Source: DATKPE01 sp033854175
GTDB taxonomy: Bacteria > Bacteroidota > Ignavibacteria > UBA10030 > SZUA-254
Direction: 5' to 3'
NCBI GenBank assembly: GCA_033854175.1
Contig: JAWOKN010000018.1
Span: 1-64,000, forward strand
Length of the DNA: 64,000 nt
In this document: positions 27,901 through 37,057 of the stretch, in pieces
How positions within the stretch are numbered: the first letter of the stretch is position 1
How the letters are laid out: each line of letters starts with the position of its first letter
Made by a program: the position numbers and the translations under genes
The notes under the pieces: generated by a model
The model's database searches: none
The model's input: the letters and a program-made list of their open reading frames with translations, nothing else
What the model was told of the DNA's origin: nothing

Positions 27901-29344
27901 CAGCGTCACTTCCGTTCGGGACAAAACGGTCGGTGAGGATCTCCTTCCCCGTTGAGTCGTATTCAATCGTCAGATATGAGAATGCCGTCGTACTGTCGAA
28001 CCGCGAATATCCCGTCACGTAAATATGCCCCTCCGTTGATACAGCAGTCCCGATGGCATAATCATCCCCATGGTAGGGATTGTCGTAGAGCTGTTCCCAA
28101 ACGATGCTGCCCGTGGCATGATCGTATTTGACCGTGAGGTAATTGGCGGATCCTCCGGAAGTGACGACGCCGGTGACAATAATATTTCCGTTGTTGTCCC
28201 GCGCAATACCTGTGGTTTTTTTCGGCCCGGAATTTACTCCGTTATACACCGATGTCCAGTGTAACACCCCCCCGGAGGAGTACTGAAGAACCAGATAGGA
28301 CATCGCGGGGTCGCTCGTCCCGGTAAATCCCGCGATATCCACATTCCCGCTGTCATCTGCAATGATTCCTGTCGAGTAATCCGTTCCGGCGGTCGAGTAA
28401 AATGCCCTCCACTGCTCGGCCCCTTCCTGATCATACTGAAGAGTGATAATGTCCAATCCGGTACCCGATCCCTCAGTCATACCCGTGTAACAGACTGTTC
28501 CGCCGGGATTGACGAAAAGACCGGTCGGTTTGTCTGCTCCGTGAGACGGACCGTCAAAAAGTCTCACCCACCGTTCGCCACCGCCGGGTGAGTACGATAT
28601 CAGGACGATGTCGTCATCCGTTCCGGTGTCATAACAGTAACCCAGGATATAACAGTTCCCCGAGGTATCAACCCCGACGGCAATGGCGACATCATTGCTG
28701 TCTCCCGTCCCCTGATACGTGTTCGTCCAGATCGTATTCCCCGAGGAATCGTACTTGACGGTGAGGATATCCGTTCCCCTTGTCGGATCGACCGTGTAGC
28801 CGGTAACATAAACATTATGCCCGCGGTCGACAGCCACGGCGAAAGGTTCTGAATATCCGTTGTCCGGACCCGAGGACCGCGCTTCCCACCTCAAATCCCC
28901 CCGTCGGTCATACTTCATCGTCAAAAAGTCCCCGTCACTGTAGGTCCGCTGACTGACAGCCGTAACATAGACGTTACCATTGCTGTCCGCAGCGATCGCA
29001 TTTGGATAATCCGAGGATGGTACCAGATCGGATGAGAAGTGCCTCGCCCAGGCGACTCCGACGCTTTCTCCCGATGCAACCGATAAATCGACTCTTGGAG
29101 GAACGATGGAAAATGGGGACTTTTGCGTGCGATCGCGGAACCGGTCCGCTGGTGATGATCCATGCCGACCTGCTTGTATGTGCGGACTCGGAATACCGAG
29201 ATAGCCGAGACGCGCAGGAATTTCAGCGTGAGGAGGCATTTTGCGGGAAGGGACAGAGTCTGCCCCCCCCTTCACCTGCGGATGCGCAAGAGTGAGAATG
29301 AAGAAGGTGAGATACAACATCACTACGCTGTCTCTTAACCTCAT
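24947..29344 (-). CDS. Secreted SBBP-repeat protein with type IX secretion sorting domain
   Basis: This 1465-residue protein starts with a signal peptide (hydrophobic residues about 8-22). About 23 imperfect units of 50-56 residues follow, each built around DILTVKYDSSGNxxW, a Y-x-GP turn, then GNVYVTGYS (SBBP, beta-propeller-related). The last 90 residues form a type IX sorting domain: YQNYPNPFNSTT, then LGQRVASL and SGIFFYKL. It should cross the outer membrane by the Por system and be surface-attached or released. Units probably fold as one or more beta-propellers. It is monocistronic by spacing: 133 bp after mutL's stop side and 70 bp before the M50 gene. Confidence 0.93.
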   Translation of the reverse strand: MRLRDSVVMLYLTFFILTLAHPQVKGGADSVPSRKMPPHAEIPARLGYLGIPSPHIQAGRHGSSPADRFRDRTQKSPFSIVPPRVDLSVASGESVGVAWARHFSSDLVPSSDYPNAIAADSNGNVYVTAVSQRTYSDGDFLTMKYDRRGDLRWEARSSGPDNGYSEPFAVAVDRGHNVYVTGYTVDPTRGTDILTVKYDSSGNTIWTNTYQGTGDSNDVAIAVGVDTSGNCYILGYCYDTGTDDDIVLISYSPGGGERWVRLFDGPSHGADKPTGLFVNPGGTVCYTGMTEGSGTGLDIITLQYDQEGAEQWRAFYSTAGTDYSTGIIADDSGNVDIAGFTGTSDPAMSYLVLQYSSGGVLHWTSVYNGVNSGPKKTTGIARDNNGNIIVTGVVTSGGSANYLTVKYDHATGSIVWEQLYDNPYHGDDYAIGTAVSTEGHIYVTGYSRFDSTTAFSYLTIEYDSTGKEILTDRFVPNGSDAVPTGIVNDNNTNIFICGPVIANSFDIEVLKYSYYQQGQLAITVDLGNTDDRLGGMAVDPTGHIYLCGSNGQSIAVVKYDNKLNFIWKTILPDLINPSVVACKLDQNQNLVLAGYARSQKGDYDILTSVVSSSGAVSWIQTYNGPDSLDDKAVALAIDGNGGIIVTGTSYSPNTFNDIVTLRYTPDGYLLWASRYNFWYNHDDIPSGIAMDHEQNIYITGTTVRPNTSNDILLLKYDTNGVQQWAKYFNGPGDGADYGRAIAVDVNDIVYVTGKIYGGETSSNVVLLKYTTAGDLIWNAIYQGNETSDKEPMGLVLDPKGFPVIAGMAYHAASSFDFLTLKYDTSGVLAWRAEYDGPVHGSDYAVSLTTDIAGDIYVVGNSLGSGSGIDIATLKYDIYGALQWIQRYDGSSSLDDEAVGIVVDSSANVFVGGTSYDDQTGYDFAIIKYLFPPIESWPVRYDGPGTSGDMTGAVTADPDGNVYVTGQSESANLSISCSTFKCDDGGNQIWSDYYEGTANSLNIGRDIDMMGNGNLVITGYDQEIGAPSFNYLTMQYTPEGMIDWTKTFSATGSSYNFATHLAVSGLQSVYVSGYTYNEGTGFDFSTVKYSPAGIQQWSAQYNDAYDDNDLMTALVVDRSENVYVTGLSGNGRRSTDFATVKYSPTGTQRWAAIYDGPSHLDDRPVAIAADSDGNIYVTGWTLSATTEHDIVTVKYDTAGVQKWVALYNGPANNRDEPVSVAVGQNGDIYVAGTSYNAYFTYPEFILIKYTPDGQQEWVQRYSGAPSSDNLLKKMVLDRAGKIYMTGVSTDSNGISDAITLKYDTSGNILWTARMSESHNASIVPADLVIDSDTGVIVAGTTSGQTWSVFTLVKYQQRISDDVKRESEAPLAYSLYQNYPNPFNSTTILTYSLAARSHVRLNVYNTLGQRVASLVDANQGPGTFHISYDASRLPSGIFFYKLDAANPFPGRGGHTGFTDVKKMTLMK
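25250..29030 (-). repeat. Region encoding about 23 tandem SBBP units
   Basis: Repeats of roughly 150-165 bases run through the secreted-protein gene. They are conserved at protein level (xVKYDxxG, GNVYVTG) but diverged at DNA level, which suggests old duplication rather than recent expansion. Confidence 0.85.
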
Positions 29345-29386
29345 GATGATCGCGGCTCAGATATGACCTGTTTGGATATCGGTTAT

Positions 29387-29412
29387 ATGGGGATACAGCC
29401 CTTTTTCCCCAT
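29387..29412 (-). repeat. Inverted repeat in the leader of the secreted-protein gene
   Basis: Perfect 7-bp arms (29406-29412 and 29387-29393) around a 12-base loop lie about 45 bases before the start codon. No T tract follows in the minus direction. It may form a hairpin in the 5' leader; function unknown. Confidence 0.35.
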
Positions 29413-29477
29413 CACCTCTATACCTTTATACAGTAATAACCACCAGGAAGTTCCAGAACATAATGTATTTCAACTAT

Positions 29478-31313
29478 TTATGAGGTTCTGCCGAACCTTT
29501 TATCAAGTTCGGTCACCGAAATTTTTATGCTGACAGGCCTTCCATGCGGACAGACGTAGGGTACTTCGGTCGCAAAGAGCTGGTCGAGTAATGCCTGCAT
29601 CTCGGTCTGATTCAGGGATTCTCCGGCTTTGACAGCCGCACGACAGGAATAGGATTTGGCGAGTTTTTCCCTCGGCTCGAGTCCCACATTGTGCTCATCC
29701 TCCTTGTACAAATCGAGTATATCCCGGAGAATTGTCTTTTCATTCCCCGGCCGTATATCTGCCGGAACCCCGTCGAGAATAACCGTCGTTTTCCCAAAAA
29801 TTTTGAAGGAAAATCCGAGGTCTTCCATTAACGGGAGCATTTCCTGAAGTAACGCGACATCACCGGCCGGCATTTCCTGAACGATGGGAAATAACAATTG
29901 CTGCACCGGGGCGGAATGCCTGCCAAAACATTTCACGGTCCTCTCGTACAGGACTCGCTCGTGCGCGGCATGCTGATCGACGAGCATGACCCCGTTCTCA
30001 ATCGGAATGAGAATGTACTTGGCATGGAGCTGCATGAGGACCGGAGCCGGTATCTGCACACCGGGGAGATCACCCCCCTGTTGTACCGCTCCGGTGGCCC
30101 CGAAACCTCCATCCCTACCCCCCTTGACGTCACTACCCGTCCCACCCCGTTCCGGCTGGATCTGCCCGGACCCGAGCGATGCATGACCGCTCTCCGCACC
30201 GCCACCGAGCAATTCCCGCCAATTCATTATCCTGTTCACCGAACCCTTGTCGGGAAAAGCGGACGTAAACGCCGCCCGGTCCGATTGCGAGCCCGGGCCC
30301 TTCACCTCCATAACGGGGAGAAGATCGTGTGCTGAGAGGGCATGCTGGACGCTGTGATACACCGTCCGGTACATCAGTGATTCATCCTCAAATTTCACCT
30401 CCATTTTTGAGGGATGGACGTTGACATCGACCTTGCGCGGATCGAGTGTCAGAAAAAGGGTAAAGAAGGGGAAACTTCCCTTCTCCAGCAGGTGCTCGTA
30501 TCCCTTGAGAACGGCGTGGGATATGCTCCGATTGAGGATGAACCGGCGGTTGAGAAAAATATATTGTTCGGCCCGGGTCTTCCTGGAGAAATCGGGTTTC
30601 CCAAGAAATCCGTGGAGCGTCACCGTAGGATGCTGTTCCTCGAAGTAAAATGCTGAACCGGCTGCCTTCTCACCAAACAGATCAGCAAGACGTTTCTGCA
30701 GGGTTGAAGACCGGAGGGAAAAAATTTTTTCCGTGTCGCTGAAAAAGGTCATCCCGATTTCCGGATACGCGAGCGCAATCCGGTGTACTGCCTCAAGACA
30801 ATGGTGAAATTCTGTTGTGTCGCTTTTGAGGAAATTCCTCCTTGCGGGGGTGTTGTAGAAAAGATTCTTCACCATGATGGTTGTCCCCCGCGGCGAGGTA
30901 TCCTCCGACGAATCAAGCACCGTGCCGCCGTGAACGACAACCTTCGTCCCGACGGGCGTTTCCTCCCGGCGTGTTTTCAGCTCGACCTGCGAGACCGCCG
31001 CAACCGATGCCAGCGCCTCCCCCCGGAAACCGAATGTCCGGATGTTCTCCAGATCCTCATAGCTGGCGATTTTACTTGTCGAATGGCGCGCGAATGCCAG
31101 CACCGCATCCTCCGGACTCATCCCGTCACCGTCATCGACGACCTGGATGAGCGATTTTCCCGCATCCTTCAGGATCACCGTGATCGAGGTCGCATGCGCA
31201 TCAAGCGCGTTTTCGAGCAGTTCCTTGATCACCGATGCGGGCCGCTGCACGACTTCCCCCGCGGCGATTTTATTCGCCAGATGCTCGGGAAGGATTTTTA
31301 TCAACGATGCCAT
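29478..31313 (-). CDS. mutL: DNA mismatch repair protein MutL (endonuclease-type)
   Basis: MutL couples mismatch recognition to strand incision. The 611 residues have the GHKL ATPase N-terminus (ELLENALDAHAT, DDGDGM, TFGFRGEALASV), a variable linker (about 335-425) rich in Gly and Ser, and a C-terminal dimerisation domain. The endonuclease metal motif is intact: DQHAAHERVLYE from 446, with SCRAAVKAGE and CPHGRP (588-593). MutL itself should therefore nick the strand, as in species lacking MutH. The epimerase gene ends 9 bp upstream. Confidence 0.96.
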   Translation of the reverse strand: MASLIKILPEHLANKIAAGEVVQRPASVIKELLENALDAHATSITVILKDAGKSLIQVVDDGDGMSPEDAVLAFARHSTSKIASYEDLENIRTFGFRGEALASVAAVSQVELKTRREETPVGTKVVVHGGTVLDSSEDTSPRGTTIMVKNLFYNTPARRNFLKSDTTEFHHCLEAVHRIALAYPEIGMTFFSDTEKIFSLRSSTLQKRLADLFGEKAAGSAFYFEEQHPTVTLHGFLGKPDFSRKTRAEQYIFLNRRFILNRSISHAVLKGYEHLLEKGSFPFFTLFLTLDPRKVDVNVHPSKMEVKFEDESLMYRTVYHSVQHALSAHDLLPVMEVKGPGSQSDRAAFTSAFPDKGSVNRIMNWRELLGGGAESGHASLGSGQIQPERGGTGSDVKGGRDGGFGATGAVQQGGDLPGVQIPAPVLMQLHAKYILIPIENGVMLVDQHAAHERVLYERTVKCFGRHSAPVQQLLFPIVQEMPAGDVALLQEMLPLMEDLGFSFKIFGKTTVILDGVPADIRPGNEKTILRDILDLYKEDEHNVGLEPREKLAKSYSCRAAVKAGESLNQTEMQALLDQLFATEVPYVCPHGRPVSIKISVTELDKRFGRTS

Positions 31314-31322
31314 GGCTGACCG

Positions 31323-32345
31323 TCACGAATTCTTGCGTGTTTCAATACCCAGACCCGGCCGGTCCTGCAAGATCAGCTTGCCGTTGTCATTCCGGACACC
31401 GCAGAAGGGATCATTTGCAATCAGAATGTTTCCATCCAGATCCGCGTAATCAACCAGCGGTGAGAGCTGTGCTGCTCCGGATATGCCGACCGAACTCTCA
31501 ATCATACATCCCAGCATCACCTTCATCCCCGCCGCCCTGGCGGCATGGATCATCCTAAAGGCTTCCCGCATCCCCCCGCATTTCATCAGCTTGATGTTGA
31601 TGCCGTCGAATGCATCCTTCAAAGCGTAGATATCCCCGATGGTTGTTATGCTCTCATCGGCGATGAGCGGAATGTGAACCTTTCCCCTCAGCCAGGCAAT
31701 GTCGTCCAGACGGCCGGCCGCCATGGGCTGTTCGACGAATTCCACCCCTTGCGACTCAAGCCAGAGAATTTTTTCCAGGGCCTCTTCCTTCGTCCCCCAC
31801 CCTTCATTGGCGTCAACGCGTATCACCTTGGTGGTGATACCCCGGATGGTCGAGATGATTTCCCGGTCATTGGCTACCCCGAGCTTCACCTTCAGAATCG
31901 GATACGGTGAAGCCTCACGAACCTTCTGCTGAATGGCTTCAGGCGTATCGATGCCGATCGTCACGGACGTCAGAGGCGTCCTGCGGTCATCAAGACCCCA
32001 GTACCGCCACAGGGGAATGCCGAGCCGCTTCCCGATCCAGTCGTGGATGGCAATATCGACAGCCGCCTTGGCTGAAGAGTTCCCCTCCTCCAGAGAACCC
32101 ACATACTGGAGGATTTCCTCCAGACGAAAGGGATCCCTGAACGACGACAGGTCGACTCGCGAAAGAAACGATGCAACGCTCTCCGGTGACTCGTTGTACC
32201 GGTTTGAGGGAGCTGCCTCACCGATACCTGTCACTCCGTCATGCTCGATCCGGAGGAGAACGTTTTTGGCACGATCGCGCGATCCACGCGTTATGGTAAA
32301 CGTATGGCGGAGCTGCAACTCGATATGTTCGTACGTGAGGTTCAA
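31323..32345 (-). CDS. Dipeptide epimerase (enolase superfamily, L-Ala-D/L-Glu epimerase type)
   Basis: The 340-residue protein has an enolase-like capping domain (about 1-120) and a barrel with the MLE-subgroup catalytic set: K152-x-K154 (ILKVKLG), metal ligands D178, E205 and D230 (VDAN, FVEQP, IADES) and K252 on the opposite face (INIKLMK). Epimerases of this type recycle murein dipeptides by converting L-Ala-D-Glu to L-Ala-L-Glu, although substrate varies. The start is a TTG at 32345 directly abutting the ftsY stop, with no spacer, so translation is probably coupled. Confidence 0.87.
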   Translation of the reverse strand: MNLTYEHIELQLRHTFTITRGSRDRAKNVLLRIEHDGVTGIGEAAPSNRYNESPESVASFLSRVDLSSFRDPFRLEEILQYVGSLEEGNSSAKAAVDIAIHDWIGKRLGIPLWRYWGLDDRRTPLTSVTIGIDTPEAIQQKVREASPYPILKVKLGVANDREIISTIRGITTKVIRVDANEGWGTKEEALEKILWLESQGVEFVEQPMAAGRLDDIAWLRGKVHIPLIADESITTIGDIYALKDAFDGINIKLMKCGGMREAFRMIHAARAAGMKVMLGCMIESSVGISGAAQLSPLVDYADLDGNILIANDPFCGVRNDNGKLILQDRPGLGIETRKNS

Positions 32346-33293
32346 TCAGTTTTTCTCGAAAAGAGCATTGACAAAAACTCGGCGCTCAAACGGCTGAAGG
32401 TCATCGATCTGCTCGCCGACGCCGACATACTTCACCGGAAGCTTCAATTCATTGCTGATGGCAATAACCACACCCCCCTTCGCCGTCCCGTCGAGTTTGG
32501 TCAGGATCAGGCCTGTGATCCCGACAGCAGCGCTGAACTGTTTCGCCTGCTGAATCGCGTTCTGACCGGTCGAGGCGTCGAGGACGAGAAGGACTTCGTG
32601 CGGTGCATCGGGGATGATTTTCTGAATCACCCGCTTGATTTTCTTGAGTTCCTCCATGAGGTTGATTTTGGTGTGCAATCGCCCGGCCGTGTCGATCAGA
32701 ACCACATCTGTCTGCGTGGCAACTGCGGACCGCACGGCATCAAAGGTCACTGCCGCCGGATCAGCCCCGTGCGACTGCCGGATAATCTCCACCCCCGCCC
32801 GCTGCGCCCAGATTTCCAGCTGCTCATTTGCGGCTGCCCGGAAGGTGTCTGCCGCGGCAATGACCACCTTGCGTCCCGCAATACGGTAGTTGTAGGCCAG
32901 TTTTCCGATGGTCGTCGTCTTTCCGACCCCGTTGACACCTACAATCATCACGATGTACGGCCTGATCCCCTCCGGTAGCGCAAAAGGATCTGTTCCATCG
33001 GCCGTACCGTCAATCACCAATTTTTCTATCTCCTGTCGCAGAATTGTATCAAGTTCAGACGCTTCTTCATACCCCTCGCGCTTGACGCGGGTCCGGATAT
33101 TGGTGATGATCGATTGCGTCGTCTCCGCACCGATATCGCTGAGTATCAGCGCTTCCTCGACATCATCAAGAAGCTGGTCGTCAATCCTGGTCTTTCCGTA
33201 TAGCACCTTGTGGACCCGCTCGACGAGCGCCTCGCGCGTCTTGGCGAGCCCGTCCTTTAACCGTCCGATTTTGAGTTTATCAAAAAATCCCAT
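32346..33293 (-). CDS. ftsY: Signal recognition particle receptor FtsY
   Basis: FtsY is the membrane-associated GTPase that docks SRP-ribosome complexes. From the ATG at 33293 (MGFFDKLKIGRLKDGL) the product is 315 residues with the short amphipathic N-terminus, helical N domain and SRP GTPase domain: GVNGVGKTT (about 119-127), AADTFRAAANEQL (147-159), DTAGRLHTK (201-209) and TKLDGTAKGG. No acidic A domain is present. The frame stays open about 110 codons upstream, but that sequence is not FtsY-like and overlaps pgsA. Confidence 0.96.
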   Translation of the reverse strand: MGFFDKLKIGRLKDGLAKTREALVERVHKVLYGKTRIDDQLLDDVEEALILSDIGAETTQSIITNIRTRVKREGYEEASELDTILRQEIEKLVIDGTADGTDPFALPEGIRPYIVMIVGVNGVGKTTTIGKLAYNYRIAGRKVVIAAADTFRAAANEQLEIWAQRAGVEIIRQSHGADPAAVTFDAVRSAVATQTDVVLIDTAGRLHTKINLMEELKKIKRVIQKIIPDAPHEVLLVLDASTGQNAIQQAKQFSAAVGITGLILTKLDGTAKGGVVIAISNELKLPVKYVGVGEQIDDLQPFERRVFVNALFEKN

Positions 33294-33313
33294 GTCGATG
33301 ACCGTAAAAATGC

Positions 33314-33910
33314 TTAGCGCGTCCCCACTCTGGGGGTGGCAGAGGAGGCTGGATATGCCGCTCCGCTTATGATTGAAAAAAACCTGCGTGCATAGACGAC
33401 AAAGGAGAGGATCAGCATGAGGGTGCTCAGGAAGAGAAAAATCCCATCGACGTACAAAACCTGATCCCGGAGCATGGCGGCGAACAGTATGTAGACTGCC
33501 ACACTCGTCACCGCCCACTTTCCGAGTGTGGTGGATTGAAGGGTGAACCTGAGACGTTGACGGATGTAAACACCCCCTGCCAGAATCACCATGTCCCGCC
33601 CCACCACGAGGAAAATGTACCATGGGGGTATACGGCCCGTAAGTGCGAGAGCCGCGCCGACGATTCCAACCGATATTTTATCAGCCAGTGGATCGATGAT
33701 TTTCCCGAGTTCTGTCACCTGGCCGAACTTCCGCGCGAGCCAGCCGTCGAGTAAATCCGTGAGCGCTGCGAAGACGATGCAGAGAACAAGAACCACCCGG
33801 CCGGCGTCGGATGACGATCCCAGAAGAAGAACAACAGGTGCGACCAGAAGCACCCGGAGCAGGCTAAGACCGTTGGATATCGTCCAGATGCGGCTTGAAC
33901 TCGGATTCAT
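33314..33910 (-). CDS. pgsA: CDP-diacylglycerol-glycerol-3-phosphate 3-phosphatidyltransferase
   Basis: This 198-residue membrane enzyme makes phosphatidylglycerophosphate. The CDP-alcohol phosphotransferase signature is visible as DLLDGWLARKFG with the downstream IDPLADK (about 52-77), giving DxxDGxxAR...GxxxDxxxD. Hydrophobic helices flank it. The gene overlaps the purF stop by four bases and precedes ftsY by 20 bp. The motif fits the whole CDP-alcohol family, so the exact acceptor is inferred. Confidence 0.88.
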   Translation of the reverse strand: MNPSSSRIWTISNGLSLLRVLLVAPVVLLLGSSSDAGRVVLVLCIVFAALTDLLDGWLARKFGQVTELGKIIDPLADKISVGIVGAALALTGRIPPWYIFLVVGRDMVILAGGVYIRQRLRFTLQSTTLGKWAVTSVAVYILFAAMLRDQVLYVDGIFLFLSTLMLILSFVVYARRFFSIISGAAYPASSATPRVGTR

Positions 33911-35421
33911 GGTTCATAGCTCTTTTTCACGAAGTCCGGGTCGATCTCCAGCGGGTATTCCCCGCTGAAACATGCCGCACAGTAATTCACCCCCGGCTTC
34001 TGCGGTACGGTGGCAAAGAGGCCTTCAAGGGAAAGATAACCGATACTGTCAACATCCAGTTCCTGGCGGATTTTCTCGATGTCACCCCCGCAACGGTTCG
34101 CAATGAGTTCGTCCTTGCTCGGGAAATCCATACCATAGAAGCACGGAAATTTTATCGGGGGCGATGTGACGCGAAAATGTATCTCCCGCGCACCGGCCTC
34201 GCGGACCAGCTTGACCAGCTGCCGTGAAGTGGTTCCCCGCACAATCGAATCATCGACAATGACCACCTTCTTGTTTTTCAAAATGCTCTTGACGGCGTTG
34301 AACTTCGTCTTGACATTCTCAATCCGCCGCTCCTGCTCGGGTTGTATGAATGTCCTCCCCACATAATGGCTCCGGATCAATCCGAGCTCGAACTTGGTCG
34401 GGTTTCCATTCTCGTTGTTCCTGGTCGCATATCCCAGTGTCGCGGTGTTGCTCGAGTCAGGCACGTTGATCACAATCACCTCGTCATAAGGATTGTCCGC
34501 CTTTATCGGATGCTCCTCAGCCAGCGTCTTCCCGAGATCACGCCGCACCCGGTCGACACTCTCGCCGAATATCCTGCTGTCGGGACGGGAAAAGTAAATA
34601 TATTCAAAGATGCACCGATGGGGAGTGGTCTTCGTTTTCGAAATCCGGTACGATTTTGCCTCGCCCGCCGCGAGCGTTTCCTGATCAAACACCAGAACCT
34701 CGCCCGGTTCCACTTCGGAAACGTACTGTGCGTTGATGATATCGAATGCGCAGGTTTCCGATGCTACGACAAACGCGTTGCCGACCTTGCCCACCGCAAG
34801 CGGGCGCCAGCCGAAGGGATCCCGGGCCGCAATCAATGCCTTGTCGGTCAATATCACAAGTGAATATGCACCCTGGACCTGCTGTAATGCGTCGACGATC
34901 TGACGGATCTGGTCCTTTTCCCTGCTCCGGGCAATGAGATGGAGAATAATCTCGGTGTCGGATGTCGTCAGAAATATCGTCCCCTCATCCTGCAGTTGCT
35001 TCCGGATGGTGCGGAAATTTGTCAGGTTGCCGTTGTGGGAGATCGCCACGTTCCCGTCCCGGTAATTGACCGAAAGGGGCTGGATGTTGGTGATATTGTC
35101 CGCCGCACCCGCAGTCGAATACCGGTTGTGTCCTATGGCTGCAGATCCGGGAAGCCCCTTGGTCAGTATCGACTCGTCCCGAAAAATATCATTCACCAGT
35201 CCGAAGTCCTTGTGGACGTGGAACCGGTACTTCCCCGTCGACGGATGATACTCGGATGTGACGATTCCCGACCCCTCCTGCCCCCGGTGCTGAAGGGCGT
35301 GGAGGCCGTAATAGGTCAGCTGGGCGGCCGACGGGTGCCCAAAGATGCCGAACACGCCGCAATGATCATGCGGCTTGTCGGGCTCCGTAAGAAGTATCAC
35401 GCGCTGCTCTGTCTGGTTCAT
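33907..35421 (-). CDS. purF: Amidophosphoribosyltransferase
   Basis: PurF catalyses the first step of purine synthesis. The 504 residues show a short propeptide before the nucleophile C21 (DHCGVFGIFG), the glutamine amidotransferase region (LQHRGQEGSGI, GHNRYST), and the PRPP-binding motif VVIVDDSIVRGTT (about 355-367). Cysteines in the C-terminal part (CGGD, CAACFSGEYP) suggest the B. subtilis-type [4Fe-4S] form. Its 3' end overlaps pgsA, and nadB precedes it by 31 bp. Confidence 0.96.
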   Translation of the reverse strand: MNQTEQRVILLTEPDKPHDHCGVFGIFGHPSAAQLTYYGLHALQHRGQEGSGIVTSEYHPSTGKYRFHVHKDFGLVNDIFRDESILTKGLPGSAAIGHNRYSTAGAADNITNIQPLSVNYRDGNVAISHNGNLTNFRTIRKQLQDEGTIFLTTSDTEIILHLIARSREKDQIRQIVDALQQVQGAYSLVILTDKALIAARDPFGWRPLAVGKVGNAFVVASETCAFDIINAQYVSEVEPGEVLVFDQETLAAGEAKSYRISKTKTTPHRCIFEYIYFSRPDSRIFGESVDRVRRDLGKTLAEEHPIKADNPYDEVIVINVPDSSNTATLGYATRNNENGNPTKFELGLIRSHYVGRTFIQPEQERRIENVKTKFNAVKSILKNKKVVIVDDSIVRGTTSRQLVKLVREAGAREIHFRVTSPPIKFPCFYGMDFPSKDELIANRCGGDIEKIRQELDVDSIGYLSLEGLFATVPQKPGVNYCAACFSGEYPLEIDPDFVKKSYEP

Positions 35422-35452
35422 ACTAAAAAGGTACAGAAATATTTTTGATTAC

Positions 35453-37057
35453 TCAAGCATCGGATAGCGATATGACCGTATCACGAAGGCAACGCCGATC
35501 ATCGGTGCCGGGATAATCAGTATTGTAATGCAGGCCTCTGCTCTCTTTCCTGTCGATCGCCGACCGGATGATCAGATTGGCGACCGTGGCGAGATTGCGG
35601 AGCTCGATCAAGGGTTCAATGACTCGGGTGCGCTTGTAGAACTGTTCAATTTCCTCCCCTATCATTTTCAGACGGATCCTCGCCCGTTCGAGCCGGACGT
35701 TCGATCTGACAATCCCCACATAGTCCCACATGCTCTCCTGGATTTCCCGCCGGTCATGCTCGATGAGCACCCATTCCTCCGCATCGAACGTTCCGGAATC
35801 ATCCCAGGGCGGGATCGGGGGTATCGGCTGGTGTTCCCGGGGTGAATCCCGGATGTCAAGGAACGCCCGGTGGGAAAATACGAGCGCTTCGAGAAGCGAG
35901 TTGCTCGCCAGACGGTTTGCACCGTGTACACCGGTCATCGCAACCTCACCGCACGCGTAGAGATGGTCAATCGAGGTCCGGCCGGCAAGATCGGTGACGA
36001 CACCACCGCAGGAATAATGCGCTGCCGGGACAACGGGAATCGGTTCCTTGGTGATATCGAGTTTGTAACGCGACAGACAGGTGCTGTAGATCAGGGGAAA
36101 ATGTGAGGATACCGCCTCCGGTGATAAATGCCGGAGATCGAGAAGGACATATTCCTCCCCCCGCCGTTTCAATTCGGTGTCAATTGCACGGGCGACGATG
36201 TCCCGCGGAGCCAGTGAACCACGTCCGTCATACCGGTGCATGAACTCCTCGCCATTCTGTGTTTTCAGGATCCCGCCAAATCCCCTGATCGCTTCGGATA
36301 TCAGGAACACGGGGGAACCTGAATTGTACAGCGCCGTGGGATGGAACTGGATGAACTCCATGTTCCCAATCCTCGCACCCGCACGGTACGCCATCGCAAC
36401 CCCGTCACCGGTCGCAATTTTGGGATTCGTCGTGTGAAGATAGACCTGACCCAGACCTCCCGAACAGAGTATTGTCCACGAGGCCACAAACGTTTTCACA
36501 ATCCCGCTCTGGACATCAAGCGCATATGCACCCCAGCAGTGAATGGCCCCTCCGCGCAATCGCTGTTCCCCCAAATGATGCCCGGTAATGAGCTCAACGG
36601 CCAAATGGTTTTCAAACACCGTTATTCTCGGATGGTTCGCCACCGCATGCAGAAGTGCCTGCTCGACCTCGGCCCCGCTGTGATCATGCGCGTGAACGAT
36701 CCTGTTCCGTGAGTGCCCCCCCTCCCTCCCTAAATCCAATCGTCCGCCACTGGTCGTGAATTCCACGCCAGTCGCAATCAGCTCCTTCAGCCTTTCCGGC
36801 CCCTCCGTCACCAGAAGGCGGACTGCATCGGGGTGGCATAATCCGACACCGGTTTTCAGTGTATCCTGGATGTGCAGATCAAATGAATCCTCGGGGGACA
36901 TCACTGCTGCAATCCCCCCCTGGGCATAGTTCGTGTTCGATTCAGCCCTCTCCTTCTTCGTAATCAGCGTCACGCTTCCGAGTTCCGCCGCCTTGAGCGC
37001 AAAGGACAGTCCGGCAATTCCGCTGCCGATGATGAGAAAATCGGATTGATGGTTCAC
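35453..37057 (-). CDS. nadB: L-aspartate oxidase
   Basis: NadB oxidises aspartate to iminoaspartate for de novo NAD synthesis. The 534 residues have the FAD-binding LIIGSGIAGLSFALKAAELG near the N-terminus, NTNYAQGGIAAV (about 41-52), HPTALYNSG and AAHYSCGGV with substrate-binding residues, and a helical C-terminal domain. The start is a GTG at 37057 whose bases overlap the coaE stop, so the two genes are coupled. nadA and nadC are not in the window. Confidence 0.95.
   Translation of the reverse strand: MNHQSDFLIIGSGIAGLSFALKAAELGSVTLITKKERAESNTNYAQGGIAAVMSPEDSFDLHIQDTLKTGVGLCHPDAVRLLVTEGPERLKELIATGVEFTTSGGRLDLGREGGHSRNRIVHAHDHSGAEVEQALLHAVANHPRITVFENHLAVELITGHHLGEQRLRGGAIHCWGAYALDVQSGIVKTFVASWTILCSGGLGQVYLHTTNPKIATGDGVAMAYRAGARIGNMEFIQFHPTALYNSGSPVFLISEAIRGFGGILKTQNGEEFMHRYDGRGSLAPRDIVARAIDTELKRRGEEYVLLDLRHLSPEAVSSHFPLIYSTCLSRYKLDITKEPIPVVPAAHYSCGGVVTDLAGRTSIDHLYACGEVAMTGVHGANRLASNSLLEALVFSHRAFLDIRDSPREHQPIPPIPPWDDSGTFDAEEWVLIEHDRREIQESMWDYVGIVRSNVRLERARIRLKMIGEEIEQFYKRTRVIEPLIELRNLATVANLIIRSAIDRKESRGLHYNTDYPGTDDRRCLRDTVISLSDA

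Noticed and set aside
25250..29030. CRISPR-like array
   Set aside because: The periodicity is from protein repeats of about 155 bases; DNA copies are diverged and there are no short identical repeats with unique spacers.
33294..33623. 110-residue N-terminal extension of FtsY
   Set aside because: The open frame overlaps pgsA in another frame and is not similar to an acidic A domain; ATG 33293 starts the conserved N domain.
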